Assembly (NCBI RefSeq): GCF_000335475.2
Contig: NZ_ANAH02000005.1
Location: forward strand, 434,001-498,000
Source of the DNA: Cystobacter fuscus DSM 2262
GTDB lineage: Bacteria > Myxococcota > Myxococcia > Myxococcales > Myxococcaceae
Length of the DNA: 64,000 nt
Direction of reading: 5' to 3'
In this document: one piece after another, positions 1 through 9,084 of the stretch
How positions within the stretch are numbered: the stretch's first letter is position 1
Layout of the letters: each line of letters opens with the position of its first letter
Program-made: the position numbers and the translations under genes
The notes under the pieces: model-generated
Told to the model about the DNA's origin: nothing
The model's input: the letters and a program-made list of their open reading frames with translations, nothing else
The model's database searches: none

Positions 1-514
1 CGGTGACATCCACGGTGGTGAGGTTGAACGCCAGCGAGTTCAGGCGCCGCCCCTTCACCGTCGCCTCCGGAGACGGGAAGTCGCGGTGCCAGGGCTGGTT
101 CTGGGCGCCAGGGAAGGGAATGTCGAAGCCCAGCTCCACGATCTTGTACTCCGGGCCAAGCACCGCCTCGCACACCGCCACCACCCAGGGGTGGGTGACG
201 AGGTCGACGAAGCCGCGCAGCCGCTCCGGGTGGATCTCGACATAGTAGCGACTGGGGCCCCGCCCGAGCGCGCCGCCGGGCCGCTTGATGGCCTCCTGGA
301 AGAGCTGCTCGATGTCCTCCCCCACCTGCTGTACCCAGGCCCGCTCGAAGGCACCCTTCAGGGCGATGATGCCATCCCCATAGAGGCCGCCCAGGATGGA
401 CGCGGGCTCGTAGCTGGGTCGCGGAAACGTCCGGGTGGAAGTGCTCGAGAGCTCCTCCGCGGGAGTCCTCGCCATTCCCATGGACGCCTGCGTTTCCTGT
501 CCGTCGTAGTTCAT
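1..514 (-). CDS. PhyH-like (phytanoyl-CoA dioxygenase superfamily) protein, C-terminus cut by window edge
   Basis: The gene reads leftward off the start of the window, so only about the first 170 residues are visible. The visible part contains PWHRDFP (about residues 140-146), whose HxD pair fits the iron-binding motif of Fe(II)/2-oxoglutarate dioxygenases of the PhyH type; the distal His and the 2-oxoglutarate-binding Arg would lie outside the window. Such enzymes hydroxylate lipids or secondary metabolites in the cytoplasm, but no substrate can be named. The start is uncertain: in-frame ATG codons lie at 529, 514, 481 and 475, and none has a convincing ribosome binding site; 514 is used here. 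It is divergent from the MBL lipoprotein gene at 636. Confidence 0.55.
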   Translation of the reverse strand, partial: MNYDGQETQASMGMARTPAEELSSTSTRTFPRPSYEPASILGGLYGDGIIALKGAFERAWVQQVGEDIEQLFQEAIKRPGGALGRGPSRYYVEIHPERLRGFVDLVTHPWVVAVCEAVLGPEYKIVELGFDIPFPGAQNQPWHRDFPSPEATVKGRRLNSLAFNLTTVDVT

Positions 515-635
515 ACCCACTACAACCATGCCCACATCCCCGGGCGCCAGGGCCCGCCCGCCCACCATGCGGCCCACCAACGGTCGAGGCTCCTCCGCGC
601 TTGCCGTGAGGCGGGGCAGCCGTTACAGCGGGGCC

Positions 636-1415
636 ATGATCAATGCCCGGCTGCTTGCTGTGTCGACCCTCTGGCTGTCGCTGTCCCTTCCGGCGTGCAC
701 GTCCTCCCCGGAGGTGCCCCCTGCCCCCGCCGAGCCGACCCTCTCGGGAGATGCCTTCCCCACGTCCCAGGGCGACCTGATCGTCCACCCGGTCAACCAC
801 GCGTCCCTCCTGATGAGCTGGGCGGGGAAGACGGTCTACGTCGACCCGGTCGGCGGCGCCGCGCCCTTCGAGGGCCTGCCCTCGCCCGATGTCGTCTTCG
901 TGACCGATATCCACGCCGATCACCTGAGCGCCGACACGCTGACGGCGCTCGTGAAGGCCGACACGGTGATCGTCGCGCCCCAGGCGGTCCGTGACGCCCT
1001 GCCCGAGAGCCTGCGCGGTGCCACGCAGGTGCTCGCCAATGGAGGGACCCTGACGGTGAAGGACATCGCCGTCGAGGCCATCCCCATGTACAACCTCACA
1101 CCGGACCGCCTTCAGTTCCACGTGAAGGGCCGAGGCAATGGCTACGTGCTGACCGTGGGTGGCGAGCGCGTCTACATCGCGGGCGACACGGAGGACATCC
1201 CCGAGATGAGGCAGCTGCGCGACATCGACGTCGCCTTCGTTCCGATGAACCTGCCCTACACCATGACGGTCGCCCAGGCGGCGGACGCGGTGCGCGAGTT
1301 CAAGCCGAAGGTCGTCTATCCCTACCACTCGCGCGGCAGCGACCCGAACGAGTTCACCCGGCTCGTCGGCACGGACGTGGGCGTCGAGGTGCGCGTGCGC
1401 AACTGGTACGAATAA
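636..1415 (+). CDS. MBL-fold metallo-hydrolase lipoprotein
   Basis: This is a 259-residue protein with a lipoprotein signal peptide ending in the lipobox LPAC (Cys about residue 19), so it should be anchored to the envelope. The body has the layout of the UlaG/RomA-like metallo-beta-lactamase fold: a short beta region ending in YVDPVGG, the metal-binding loop DIHADHLS (about residues 90-97, a compact version of HxHxDH), IAGDTED (third metal Asp) and a terminal YPYHSRG that supplies the last His. Family members hydrolyse phosphoesters, lactones or amides; the substrate here is unknown. The ATG at 636 is chosen because it begins the signal peptide. Only 11 bases separate its stop from the GTG of the McrB-like gene, and the ribosome binding site of that gene overlaps this stop, which suggests co-transcription. 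Confidence 0.75.
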   Translation: MINARLLAVSTLWLSLSLPACTSSPEVPPAPAEPTLSGDAFPTSQGDLIVHPVNHASLLMSWAGKTVYVDPVGGAAPFEGLPSPDVVFVTDIHADHLSADTLTALVKADTVIVAPQAVRDALPESLRGATQVLANGGTLTVKDIAVEAIPMYNLTPDRLQFHVKGRGNGYVLTVGGERVYIAGDTEDIPEMRQLRDIDVAFVPMNLPYTMTVAQAADAVREFKPKVVYPYHSRGSDPNEFTRLVGTDVGVEVRVRNWYE

Positions 1416-1426
1416 GGAGACCCTTC

Positions 1427-3742
1427 GTGCTCGATGAAAGGCTCGGCCATGCGCTGGAGGAACTCCGGCGCAAGCTGGATGACGAGGGCAAGCTTCATTC
1501 GCGGGCCCAGCTCGAGCGGTTCTACGCGCTCTTCCGGGAGCGCTTCGGCCCGGAGCGGCTGCTCCAGCTGGACGGGGACGAGTTGCTGTCGCTGATGCAC
1601 GATCATGGCCGGCGCGACGGGCTGGTGTACTGGCTCGAGTTCAAGGACGACGAGGAGTTCCCGGCCATCTTCGGCAGCATCGCCGGAGGCAGCGCGCTCA
1701 AGTTCGGCATCTATCGGCGCAAGGAGACGGGTGCCTGGATGACGGGCAGCCCCACCAATCAGCGGGAACTCTCCCAGTCCGAGGCGGTGCGGATCGCGCA
1801 GCGCCACCGCGATCAACTCCTGCTGGGTATCAGGTTGCTCGAACGACTTCGCTCGAATGGGAGTGACTCGGATTACCTCCGGCTCCAGGAACAGCTCGAG
1901 GCCGCGTCGCCCGAACTCTGCGATCTGTCCTGGAGCCACAAGTACTGGAGCCTGCTGTTTCCCGACAAGCTCGACGACTACCACAACACCGACCATCAGC
2001 GCTTCCACCTGATGAAGCTCCTCCAGATTCCGCCTGGAGGCGAGGGACGGTACGTGTGCGCGGGTCGTTTCGTCGCCCTGGCCAGGGAGCTCGGCCTGCC
2101 CATGAACACCACGACCCGGCTGCTCAAGCTGCGCCATGGCGGTCCGCATCGCTACTGGTGCCTCGGCACGTTGGACGGAGGCGGGCCCAACGCGCACTGG
2201 CCACAGATGCGCGAGGGCAACTGCATCGCGGTGGAAGGACGGGCGCTGGGAGATCTCTCGGAAACGCCGCCCGATCGGGAAGGCTTGAAACGCCTGGGCG
2301 TCCTCCTGGGAAGCCACGGGGGACTGGCGCCACGGCAGGGCACGGTGACCAGGCAGCTCTTCTCCTTCGTGGTGAAGGTGCTCGAGGGAGACTTCGTCCT
2401 CGCCACGAGAGGCGAGCAGGTGCTGGGCGTGGGACGCGTCGAAGGGGGCTATGCCCATGTCTCCGCGTCGGACTTCCCTCACCGCCATCCCGTCCAGTGG
2501 TTGTCCCTGGGCGCGTTTCAGCTCCCCGAGGGCATGGGCGCCGACGCCCAGACGCTGCTTCGCGAGGTGGAGTCGTCCGAGAGCATCGTCGCCATCGAGA
2601 GGCACCTGTTGAGCACCTCGGCGCCAGCGCCCACCCCGAGGCCCAGGCCCGTGCCCGGCGACGTCCAGGGCGGCCACCCCACCCCTCACCTCGCTGGCGT
2701 TCACGGACGCATCCAGGCCGTGCTGGAGCGCAAGGGACAGGTCATCCTCTATGGTCCACTGGGCACGGGGAAGACCCACCTCGCCGAGCAGACGGTGCGG
2801 GAGCTGTCCGCGCACGCGGCCTTCGGAGCGCCCTTCGCGGCCCTCGACGCCGAACAGCAGGACGTCATCACCAAGGGGACGGAGGAAGAGGGCCCCCTGG
2901 TACGCATGTGCTGCTTCCACCCCTCCTATGGCTATGAGGAGTTCCTCGAGGGCTACCGGCCTCGGGACGACGGCTCGGGTGGACCGATGCGCTTCGTGCT
3001 GCGCGATGGCATCTTCAAACGGCTGTGTCTGGATGCACGGCGCCGACCCTACCTGCGCTTCTACCTCATCATCGATGAGATCAACCGGGGCGACATCCCG
3101 CGCATCATGGGCGAGCTGCTCACGGTGATGGAGAGGAGCAAGCGGGGCAAGTCCATCCTCCTGCCGATGAGCGGTGCTCCGTTCCTGGTGCCGGAGAACG
3201 TCTACCTCGTGGGCACGATGAACACGGCGGACCGTTCCATCGCGCTGCTCGACACGGCGTTGCGGCGCCGGTTCGGCTTCCTGGAGTTGATGCCGGACAT
3301 CACGCGGCTCGGCAAGGCCATGGTGGAGGGCATTCCGCTCGGCCCCTGGCTGAAGGCGCTCAACGCGCGCATCTGCGAGCACGTCGGGCGCGACGGACGC
3401 AACCTCCAGGTCGGCCATGCCTACCTCATGGAGCGCGGAGAGCCCCTCGCCGACTTCCCCCGGTTCTCTCGCGTGGTGCAGGAGGATCTCATCCCGCTGC
3501 TGGAGGAGTACTGCTACGAGGACTGGGCCGCCCTGGAGAAGATCCTGGGAAGCAGCCTGGTGAGCCGCAAGGAGCAGCGGGTGCGCCACGAGCTGTTCGA
3601 CCCGGAGCGGCAGTTGGATCTGATCCAGGCGCTGCTCGCTCCGAGCCCGGAGATCGGCTCGTCGGCACCGGTCATCGCCTCGGAGGCGAGCGCCCGGGCC
3701 CTCACCGAGGACGACGCCGGCACGGAGCCCGGCGCGCCATGA
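1427..3742 (+). CDS. mcrB: McrB-type AAA+ GTPase of a modified-cytosine restriction system
   Basis: This is the likely motor subunit of a McrBC-type endonuclease, which cuts DNA carrying modified cytosines after GTP-driven translocation. The AAA+ core is in the C-terminal 350 residues: Walker [10 protein letters not shown] at about 443-451, Walker B with the McrB-specific [16 protein letters not shown] at about 546-561, and [20 protein letters not shown] at about 595-614, which contains the MNTADRS signature of McrB. The N-terminal 430 residues differ from E. coli McrB and probably form another DNA-recognition module. Length is 771 residues, longer than E. coli McrB (about 460). It starts at GTG 1427, eight bases after AAGGAG. 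Its last bases overlap the McrC-like start (ATGA), so the two are translationally coupled. Confidence 0.88.
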   Translation: MLDERLGHALEELRRKLDDEGKLHSRAQLERFYALFRERFGPERLLQLDGDELLSLMHDHGRRDGLVYWLEFKDDEEFPAIFGSIAGGSALKFGIYRRKETGAWMTGSPTNQRELSQSEAVRIAQRHRDQLLLGIRLLERLRSNGSDSDYLRLQEQLEAASPELCDLSWSHKYWSLLFPDKLDDYHNTDHQRFHLMKLLQIPPGGEGRYVCAGRFVALARELGLPMNTTTRLLKLRHGGPHRYWCLGTLDGGGPNAHWPQMREGNCIAVEGRALGDLSETPPDREGLKRLGVLLGSHGGLAPRQGTVTRQLFSFVVKVLEGDFVLATRGEQVLGVGRVEGGYAHVSASDFPHRHPVQWLSLGAFQLPEGMGADAQTLLREVESSESIVAIERHLLSTSAPAPTPRPRPVPGDVQGGHPTPHLAGVHGRIQAVLERKGQVILYGPLGTGKTHLAEQTVRELSAHAAFGAPFAALDAEQQDVITKGTEEEGPLVRMCCFHPSYGYEEFLEGYRPRDDGSGGPMRFVLRDGIFKRLCLDARRRPYLRFYLIIDEINRGDIPRIMGELLTVMERSKRGKSILLPMSGAPFLVPENVYLVGTMNTADRSIALLDTALRRRFGFLELMPDITRLGKAMVEGIPLGPWLKALNARICEHVGRDGRNLQVGHAYLMERGEPLADFPRFSRVVQEDLIPLLEEYCYEDWAALEKILGSSLVSRKEQRVRHELFDPERQLDLIQALLAPSPEIGSSAPVIASEASARALTEDDAGTEPGAP

Positions 3743-5049
3743 TCCCCGCCGAGCTCTCGGAATGGCGGAGCTGGCCACCGGAGGGCGCTTCACGCGGGGC
3801 ACCCCTCCACCTGGATGACGACCCCGAGGTGCACAGGTTGGCCGAGTACCTCGATCGGGAGCGCATGCTCCGGGTGCGAGACCTCAGGACGGGTCTGCGC
3901 CTCGAGGCGACGTCCTACGTCGGAACCCTCCGGCTCGGGAGCCTGCCCGTCATCATCCGCCCCAAGCTGGGAGGCGCGCGGCTCCTGTCGCTGCTGCGCT
4001 ACGCCTACGGGTTGCGCGACCTCGAGCTCTTCCCGGGGTTCGAGCAGGAGACCTCCCGGCTGGCGTTCCAGGATCTCCTCATCCACCAGCTCGAAGCGGA
4101 GACCCGGGAACTCGTCCACCGGGGCCTGCATCGCGGGTACGTGCGTCGAGAGGAGGAACTCGCGAGCCCCCGGGGAAGGATCGACCTGGGCTGGTGGATG
4201 CGGCACGCCGGCTCGGGCCGGGCGTCGCTGCGCTGCGCGCACCATCCCCGGCTGGAGGATCACCCGCTCAACCGGGTGCTGCGTGCCGGGCTCCTGCTGG
4301 CCTTGACGCTCACGAACGACGTCGGGCTGAGGACCCGGCTCCACCGGCTCGAGGCCCTGCTGCCGGGCGTTCAGCGGGTGGTGCTGTATCCAGAGTTCCT
4401 GGAGCGGCGCATCCGCGAGACCGACCGGATGACGGCCGCCTACCGGCCGGCACTGTCCCTCATCCAGGTGCTGCTCGACGCGCGAGGGACGATTCAGGAG
4501 GAGTCCTCACGCGCGGTGGAGCTTCCGGGGTTCCTCTTCGACATGAACCGCTTCTTCCAGGCGCTCCTGTCGCGGTTCTTGAAGGAGAACCTGCGAGAGT
4601 ACACCGTGCGCGACGAGTTCCGGCTCGTGGGGATGATGGCCTACGCCGCGACCCACAATCCCCGGAGGCGGCAGGCGCCCACGCCAAGACCCGACTTCGC
4701 CATCCTGCGGGGGCAGCGGGTGCTCACCCTGCTCGATGCGAAATACCGCGACCTGTGGGAGACGCAGCTCCCACGGGACATGCTCTACCAGCTCGCCATC
4801 TACGCGCTGAGCCAGGGCTCCACGGGGAGCGCGGCCATCCTCTACCCGACCCTGGCCCCGGAGGCCCGGGAGCAGATCATCGAGATCAACGATGTCGTCC
4901 AGGGAAACCGCGAGGCCACGGTGGTACTCAGACCAGTCCACCTCCCCACCCTGGCGGACCTGGTACACCCACGAGAGGGCGTGGACACCGGGCGCGAACG
5001 GGAAGCTTTCGCACACCGGCTGGCGCTGGGCGAGCCGGGCGCGGTTTGA
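3739..5049 (+). CDS. mcrC: McrC-type nuclease subunit of the restriction system
   Basis: This 436-residue protein matches the McrC family in layout. Its N-terminal region contains [19 protein letters not shown] followed by LLRYAYGL, typical of the part that contacts McrB, and its C-terminal half holds a PD-(D/E)xK nuclease core: RPDFAIL at about 316-322 and LLDAKYRD at about 330-337, with the downstream helix [12 protein letters not shown]. In known systems McrC has the DNA-cutting activity and stimulates GTP hydrolysis by McrB. The ATG at 3739 overlaps the McrB stop by four bases. All visible catalytic residues are present, so the system looks intact. Methylated phage or transferred DNA is the expected target, by analogy. 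Confidence 0.88.
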   Translation: MIPAELSEWRSWPPEGASRGAPLHLDDDPEVHRLAEYLDRERMLRVRDLRTGLRLEATSYVGTLRLGSLPVIIRPKLGGARLLSLLRYAYGLRDLELFPGFEQETSRLAFQDLLIHQLEAETRELVHRGLHRGYVRREEELASPRGRIDLGWWMRHAGSGRASLRCAHHPRLEDHPLNRVLRAGLLLALTLTNDVGLRTRLHRLEALLPGVQRVVLYPEFLERRIRETDRMTAAYRPALSLIQVLLDARGTIQEESSRAVELPGFLFDMNRFFQALLSRFLKENLREYTVRDEFRLVGMMAYAATHNPRRRQAPTPRPDFAILRGQRVLTLLDAKYRDLWETQLPRDMLYQLAIYALSQGSTGSAAILYPTLAPEAREQIIEINDVVQGNREATVVLRPVHLPTLADLVHPREGVDTGREREAFAHRLALGEPGAV

Positions 5050-5209
5050 TGGAAGACACCTTCGCGGGCGGCGGGCCAACAGTTGTCATTCATGAGCGTC
5101 GGCGAATCAACCGGGCTCGGGAGGTGGAATTGACGGCCTCGGATGATGAGTGATTGAGGTGGAGGGCGAGACTCGTGTGACGCGGGTCGCGGAAGTGGGG
5201 GGGACACAC

Positions 5210-6991
5210 ATGACGAAGCAACACAAGGATTCTCCGCCGCGGGAATCAGCCGTGGGCCACGCCCAGGCCACACCCGAGGAGATGAACCCGCAGGAACTGA
5301 CCAGCCGCCGCGGCTTCCTGGGCGGAATGGGAAGCGCGGCGTTGGCCGCCCTGGCGGCGGGCGCCCCTCCGGTGGACGACTCCTCCCTCGATCTGCTCGA
5401 GGACCCCACGCGCCCGGAAACGCGCAGGGCCCAGATCCGGCGCATCCGGTCCTACCAACTGCGCCAGCAGGCCGCCCTCAACGAGTTCAAGCGGGGCATC
5501 TTCCCCAAGCGGACCAACGGGGATGAAGAGCGCTACCCCCATCGCATTGGCAATTACTCCAAGGGCCTGCCCCACAACGAACTGGGCGAGGTGGACCCCA
5601 ATGCCTACGACGCCATGCTGCGCGCGCTCGCCACGGGCCGCTTCGAGGACTTCGAGGCCCTGCCCCTGGGAGGCCGGCTGAAGCTGACCAATCCCCTGGG
5701 CGGCCTGACGTACGATCTGGTGGGACCGGATGCCGCCGCCGTGCGTCTGGGCACGCCCCCCGCCCTGGCCAGTCCCGAGGCGGCCGCACAAGTGGCGGAG
5801 TTGTATTGGATGGCGCTCTGCCGCGACATCCCCTTCACCGACTACGCCAGCGATCCCACCATCGCCGCGGCCATCGAGGACCTCAAACGATACTCCGGCT
5901 ACCTGGGACCCAAGCCCATCACCCCGCAGACGATCTTCCGCATGGACAGCCCCGGAGTCCTGGAGGGGCCCATGGTCTCCCAGTTCCTGCTGCGGCCCTG
6001 GACGTACGATGGCATCCCCATCGAGCCCCGGCTCCAGGTCCCGCTGCCCGTGACCACCGGAGAGGGCATCGACTTCCTGACGTCGTATGACGAGTGGCTG
6101 GCGGCCCAGCGCGGCTTCCCCGAGGGGACGGCCATCACCCCTCCGCGCATGGATCCGGTGCTCCGGTACATCCACGATCTGCGCTCCCTGGGCCAGAACG
6201 CCGGCGTGGACCTGCACTACACGCCCTACCTCCGGGCGGCCCTCATCCTGCTGAGCCTGGGCGATGCGGCCCTGAGCGACCGCAATCCCTACAAGGCGAG
6301 CAGGACGCAGAGCGGGTTCGCCAGCTTCGGACCGTCCCACCTGCTCCAACTGCTGGGCTGCCTCACCCGGCTCAGCCACCACGGCTTCTATGGCAAGTGG
6401 TACATCCACCGCTACCTGCGGCCGGATGCCTTTGGCGGGCGAGTCCACAACCGCCGCAGGGGGGCCGCGGACTACCCCATCCACCCGGAGCTGCTGGAGT
6501 CGCCCGTGCTCGAGCGCATCCAGGCCTACAACGAGCTGGTCAACAAGCGGCGGGGGTTGAATGACGGCCAGGGCTCGTTCCTGCTGCCCGTCATGATGCC
6601 CATCGGCTCGCCCACGGATCCCTCCCACCCAGGGGGACACGGCTACACCGCGGGCTCCCGCTCCGCCCTCCTCAAGGCCTGGTTCAAGGAGGACTTCGTC
6701 ATCCCCAACCCCGTCAAACCCAACCGCGATGGCACCGGGCTCGAGCCCTACGTGCCCGGTGTGGACGGCCCCCCCCTCACCGTGGCCGGGGAACTCAACA
6801 AACTCGCCCACAACACCGCGATGGGGCGGGATGCGTACGGCATCCACTACCGGAACGACGATCTCGACGGCTTCCGTCTGGGCGAGGACGTGCTCATCCG
6901 CTTCCTCCAGGAGGAGCGCCCCACCTACCCCGAGTCGGTCTTCCAGGGGTTCGCCTTCACCCGGCTGGATGGGACGCTCGTCGAGCTGTGA
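5210..6991 (+). CDS. Vanadium-dependent haloperoxidase / PAP2-superfamily protein with Tat signal
   Basis: This 593-residue protein has the three vanadate-binding blocks of vanadium haloperoxidases in order: KWYIHRYLRPDAFGGR at about 395-410 (Lys and Arg ligands), SPTDPSHPGGHGYTAGS at about 466-482 (the PSHPxGH block) and RDAYGIHYRNDDLDG at about 540-554, with the His that coordinates vanadium. Such enzymes oxidise halides with hydrogen peroxide. The N-terminus contains SRRGFLGG followed by an Ala-rich hydrophobic stretch, a twin-arginine export signal, so it should act in the periplasm or outside the cell. ATG 5210 follows a G-rich stretch; an in-frame upstream start at 5150 would add 20 residues ahead of the signal. 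It is convergent with the kinase gene that ends at 7031. Halide specificity cannot be read from sequence. Confidence 0.85.
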   Translation: MTKQHKDSPPRESAVGHAQATPEEMNPQELTSRRGFLGGMGSAALAALAAGAPPVDDSSLDLLEDPTRPETRRAQIRRIRSYQLRQQAALNEFKRGIFPKRTNGDEERYPHRIGNYSKGLPHNELGEVDPNAYDAMLRALATGRFEDFEALPLGGRLKLTNPLGGLTYDLVGPDAAAVRLGTPPALASPEAAAQVAELYWMALCRDIPFTDYASDPTIAAAIEDLKRYSGYLGPKPITPQTIFRMDSPGVLEGPMVSQFLLRPWTYDGIPIEPRLQVPLPVTTGEGIDFLTSYDEWLAAQRGFPEGTAITPPRMDPVLRYIHDLRSLGQNAGVDLHYTPYLRAALILLSLGDAALSDRNPYKASRTQSGFASFGPSHLLQLLGCLTRLSHHGFYGKWYIHRYLRPDAFGGRVHNRRRGAADYPIHPELLESPVLERIQAYNELVNKRRGLNDGQGSFLLPVMMPIGSPTDPSHPGGHGYTAGSRSALLKAWFKEDFVIPNPVKPNRDGTGLEPYVPGVDGPPLTVAGELNKLAHNTAMGRDAYGIHYRNDDLDGFRLGEDVLIRFLQEERPTYPESVFQGFAFTRLDGTLVEL

Positions 6992-7030
6992 CCGAGTGGT
7001 CGCCAGACAATGACAGACACCACCCGGCCC

Positions 7031-8848
7031 TCAGTGAAGCAGGGGGCCGCTCAGCCGTGAAGAGCCGCGGGGCAGCTCCACCGTGAAGGCCGAGCCGACG
7101 CCGGGCGTGCTGTTCACGGAGATGGCGCCCCCCAGCCTGTGGACGATCTCCCGGACGATCCACAGGCCCAGCCCGAAACCGCTGTAGTTCTGCTCGGAGA
7201 CGGCGCGCTCGAAGCGCTCGAAGATGCGCTCCTGGTCTCCCGGCGCGATGCCGATGCCCTCGTCGCGCACGGTGAGCCACGCATGCGCCTCGTCCGCCTT
7301 CAGCTCCAGCGCGATGGGGCGGCCCCGCCCATACTTGATGGCATTGGTCAGCAGGTTGATGACCACCTGCTCCAGCCGCAACCGGTTCCACCGCCCCACC
7401 ACGGGAGCGTCCACCCCGGAGAGCACCAGCCGGATGCCCGGGCTCGCCAGTTCCTCGCGGAAGCTCGCCGCCACGTCGCGCACCAGCTCGGCCAGGTCCA
7501 CGTCCTCGAGCGGGAAGGACAGGTGCCCCTGGGCGATCCGGGAGATGTCCAACAGCTCGTCCACCAGATGGCCCAACCGATCCACCTGCCGGGTGATGAC
7601 CCGCGCCTTGCGCGCGACCAGCTCCGGCGTGAGCGGCCGTTGCGGATGGCTCGCGTCACGCAGCAACATCCGCGCCTGCAACCCCAGCGCCGTCAGGGGC
7701 GTGCGCAGCTCGTGCGAGGCGATGGAGAGGAACTTGTCCCTCAGCAGCGTGGCCTCGCGGGACTCCGCGTAGAGCCGGGCATTCTCCACCGCCAGCGCCA
7801 TGCGGCGCACCACATCCTCGGCCAGCGACACCTCGATCTCTCCCAGGGGATGCTCGGGTGCCAGGGAGAAGCTCACGGCGCCCAGCACCCGGCTGTGACT
7901 CGTCAACGGCAGCCGGAGCGAGGCGCCTTCGGGCCCGGTGATGCGGACATGCCCCGCGACCGGATGTACATCCATCCGCTCGGGTGTGAGCAGGGCGGAG
8001 GGCTCGGGCAGGGCGCGCAGCCGTGCCTCCTCTCGTGGATCCACATGCGCCACCGCCACCCGGCGCAGCCGGCCCTGTGCCTCGAGCAACTCCACCGAGC
8101 AGCCATCCGCCACCAGAGGGACAACCAGGCGCACGGCCCGGGCGAGCACGGCCTGGAGATCGAACCCCTCGGCGAGCACGGCGCTCAGCTCGGCCAGCAG
8201 GGCGAAGCGCTGGCGCGCCGCCTCCGCCTCGGCGCCAGCCACTCGCGCCGATTGGGCCCGCACCTCCAGCTCCCGGACGGCGCGCAGCTCGATCTCCTTC
8301 ATCACCGAGACGGATAGCTCCTCGAGGACGTACAGGTTCTCCTCCGTCCAGACGCGCGGCTGGGTGTCGATGACACACAGGGTGCCGAGCGTCTCTCCCT
8401 GGGAGGCGGTGAGGGGCATGCCGAGGTAGGCCACCACCCCGAGCTGATCGACGGCGAGGTTGTCTCGGAGCACGGGGTGCAGGCGCGCGTCCTCGACGAC
8501 GAGGGGCTTTCCGGTGGCCACCACGTGCATGCAGAAGGAGTGGGTCAGGGGCGTCTGGCGCAGGTCGCACCAGGGAGGGGGCAGGCCCACGCAGCTCTTG
8601 AAGAACTGGCGCTTGCCGTCCACCAGGGAGACGAGCCCCACGGGGGCCTCGAGCACCCGGGTCGCCAGCCGCGACAGCCGGTCGAATGCCTCCTCGGCGG
8701 GAGAGTCCATCAGGGCCGTACGGCGCAGCGCTTCCAGCCGGCTCTCCCGGCGGAGGATCTGCTGGAACTCCCGCGGCGCGTCTTCCGCCCCGGAGCTGTC
8801 GTCCTGCCCGGAAGACTCCACCCGGCCCCCCTGTATTTGCTCCTCCAT
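7031..8848 (-). CDS. GAF-GAF sensor histidine kinase
   Basis: This 605-residue soluble kinase lacks visible membrane segments. A first GAF domain (about residues 45-190) contains the SFCMHVV...PLVVEDARLHP pattern common in bacterial GAF sensors; a second, weaker GAF region spans about 210-350. The dimerisation domain contains SIASHELRTPLTAL with the phosphoacceptor His near residue 379, and the ATPase domain has VVINLLTNAIKYG (N box), VRDEGIGIAPGD (G1) and GFGLGLWIV (G2). It would autophosphorylate and pass phosphate to a response regulator not encoded nearby, so it is an orphan kinase. The ATG at 8848 is preferred because a purine-rich AGAAGGGG lies upstream; the frame stays open to 8923. 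Confidence 0.9.
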   Translation of the reverse strand: MEEQIQGGRVESSGQDDSSGAEDAPREFQQILRRESRLEALRRTALMDSPAEEAFDRLSRLATRVLEAPVGLVSLVDGKRQFFKSCVGLPPPWCDLRQTPLTHSFCMHVVATGKPLVVEDARLHPVLRDNLAVDQLGVVAYLGMPLTASQGETLGTLCVIDTQPRVWTEENLYVLEELSVSVMKEIELRAVRELEVRAQSARVAGAEAEAARQRFALLAELSAVLAEGFDLQAVLARAVRLVVPLVADGCSVELLEAQGRLRRVAVAHVDPREEARLRALPEPSALLTPERMDVHPVAGHVRITGPEGASLRLPLTSHSRVLGAVSFSLAPEHPLGEIEVSLAEDVVRRMALAVENARLYAESREATLLRDKFLSIASHELRTPLTALGLQARMLLRDASHPQRPLTPELVARKARVITRQVDRLGHLVDELLDISRIAQGHLSFPLEDVDLAELVRDVAASFREELASPGIRLVLSGVDAPVVGRWNRLRLEQVVINLLTNAIKYGRGRPIALELKADEAHAWLTVRDEGIGIAPGDQERIFERFERAVSEQNYSGFGLGLWIVREIVHRLGGAISVNSTPGVGSAFTVELPRGSSRLSGPLLH

Positions 8849-9084
8849 CGACGCAGCCCCTTCTGAGAGGGGGAACAACACCCGTCTGGGAGGGATTGCG
8901 GGCAGAGGGAGGGTGGAGCGCACGAGCCCCCCGCCGCGGGCGACGCTCGTGAGGCCGACGCGTCAGGGCAGGCGTCCGTGGGTGATGTGTCGAAGGGTGA
9001 GCAACAGGCTCCGATGCTCGTGCTCCGCCGTCGGGTGGACTCCCTTTTGGGTATTGTTGGGACTCTACCTGAGAGTGAGTGGTC

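Noticed and set aside
1322-3802. An 826-codon open frame on the minus strand opposite the McrB-like gene
   Set aside because: It mirrors a gene with clear AAA+ motifs and has no domain of its own.
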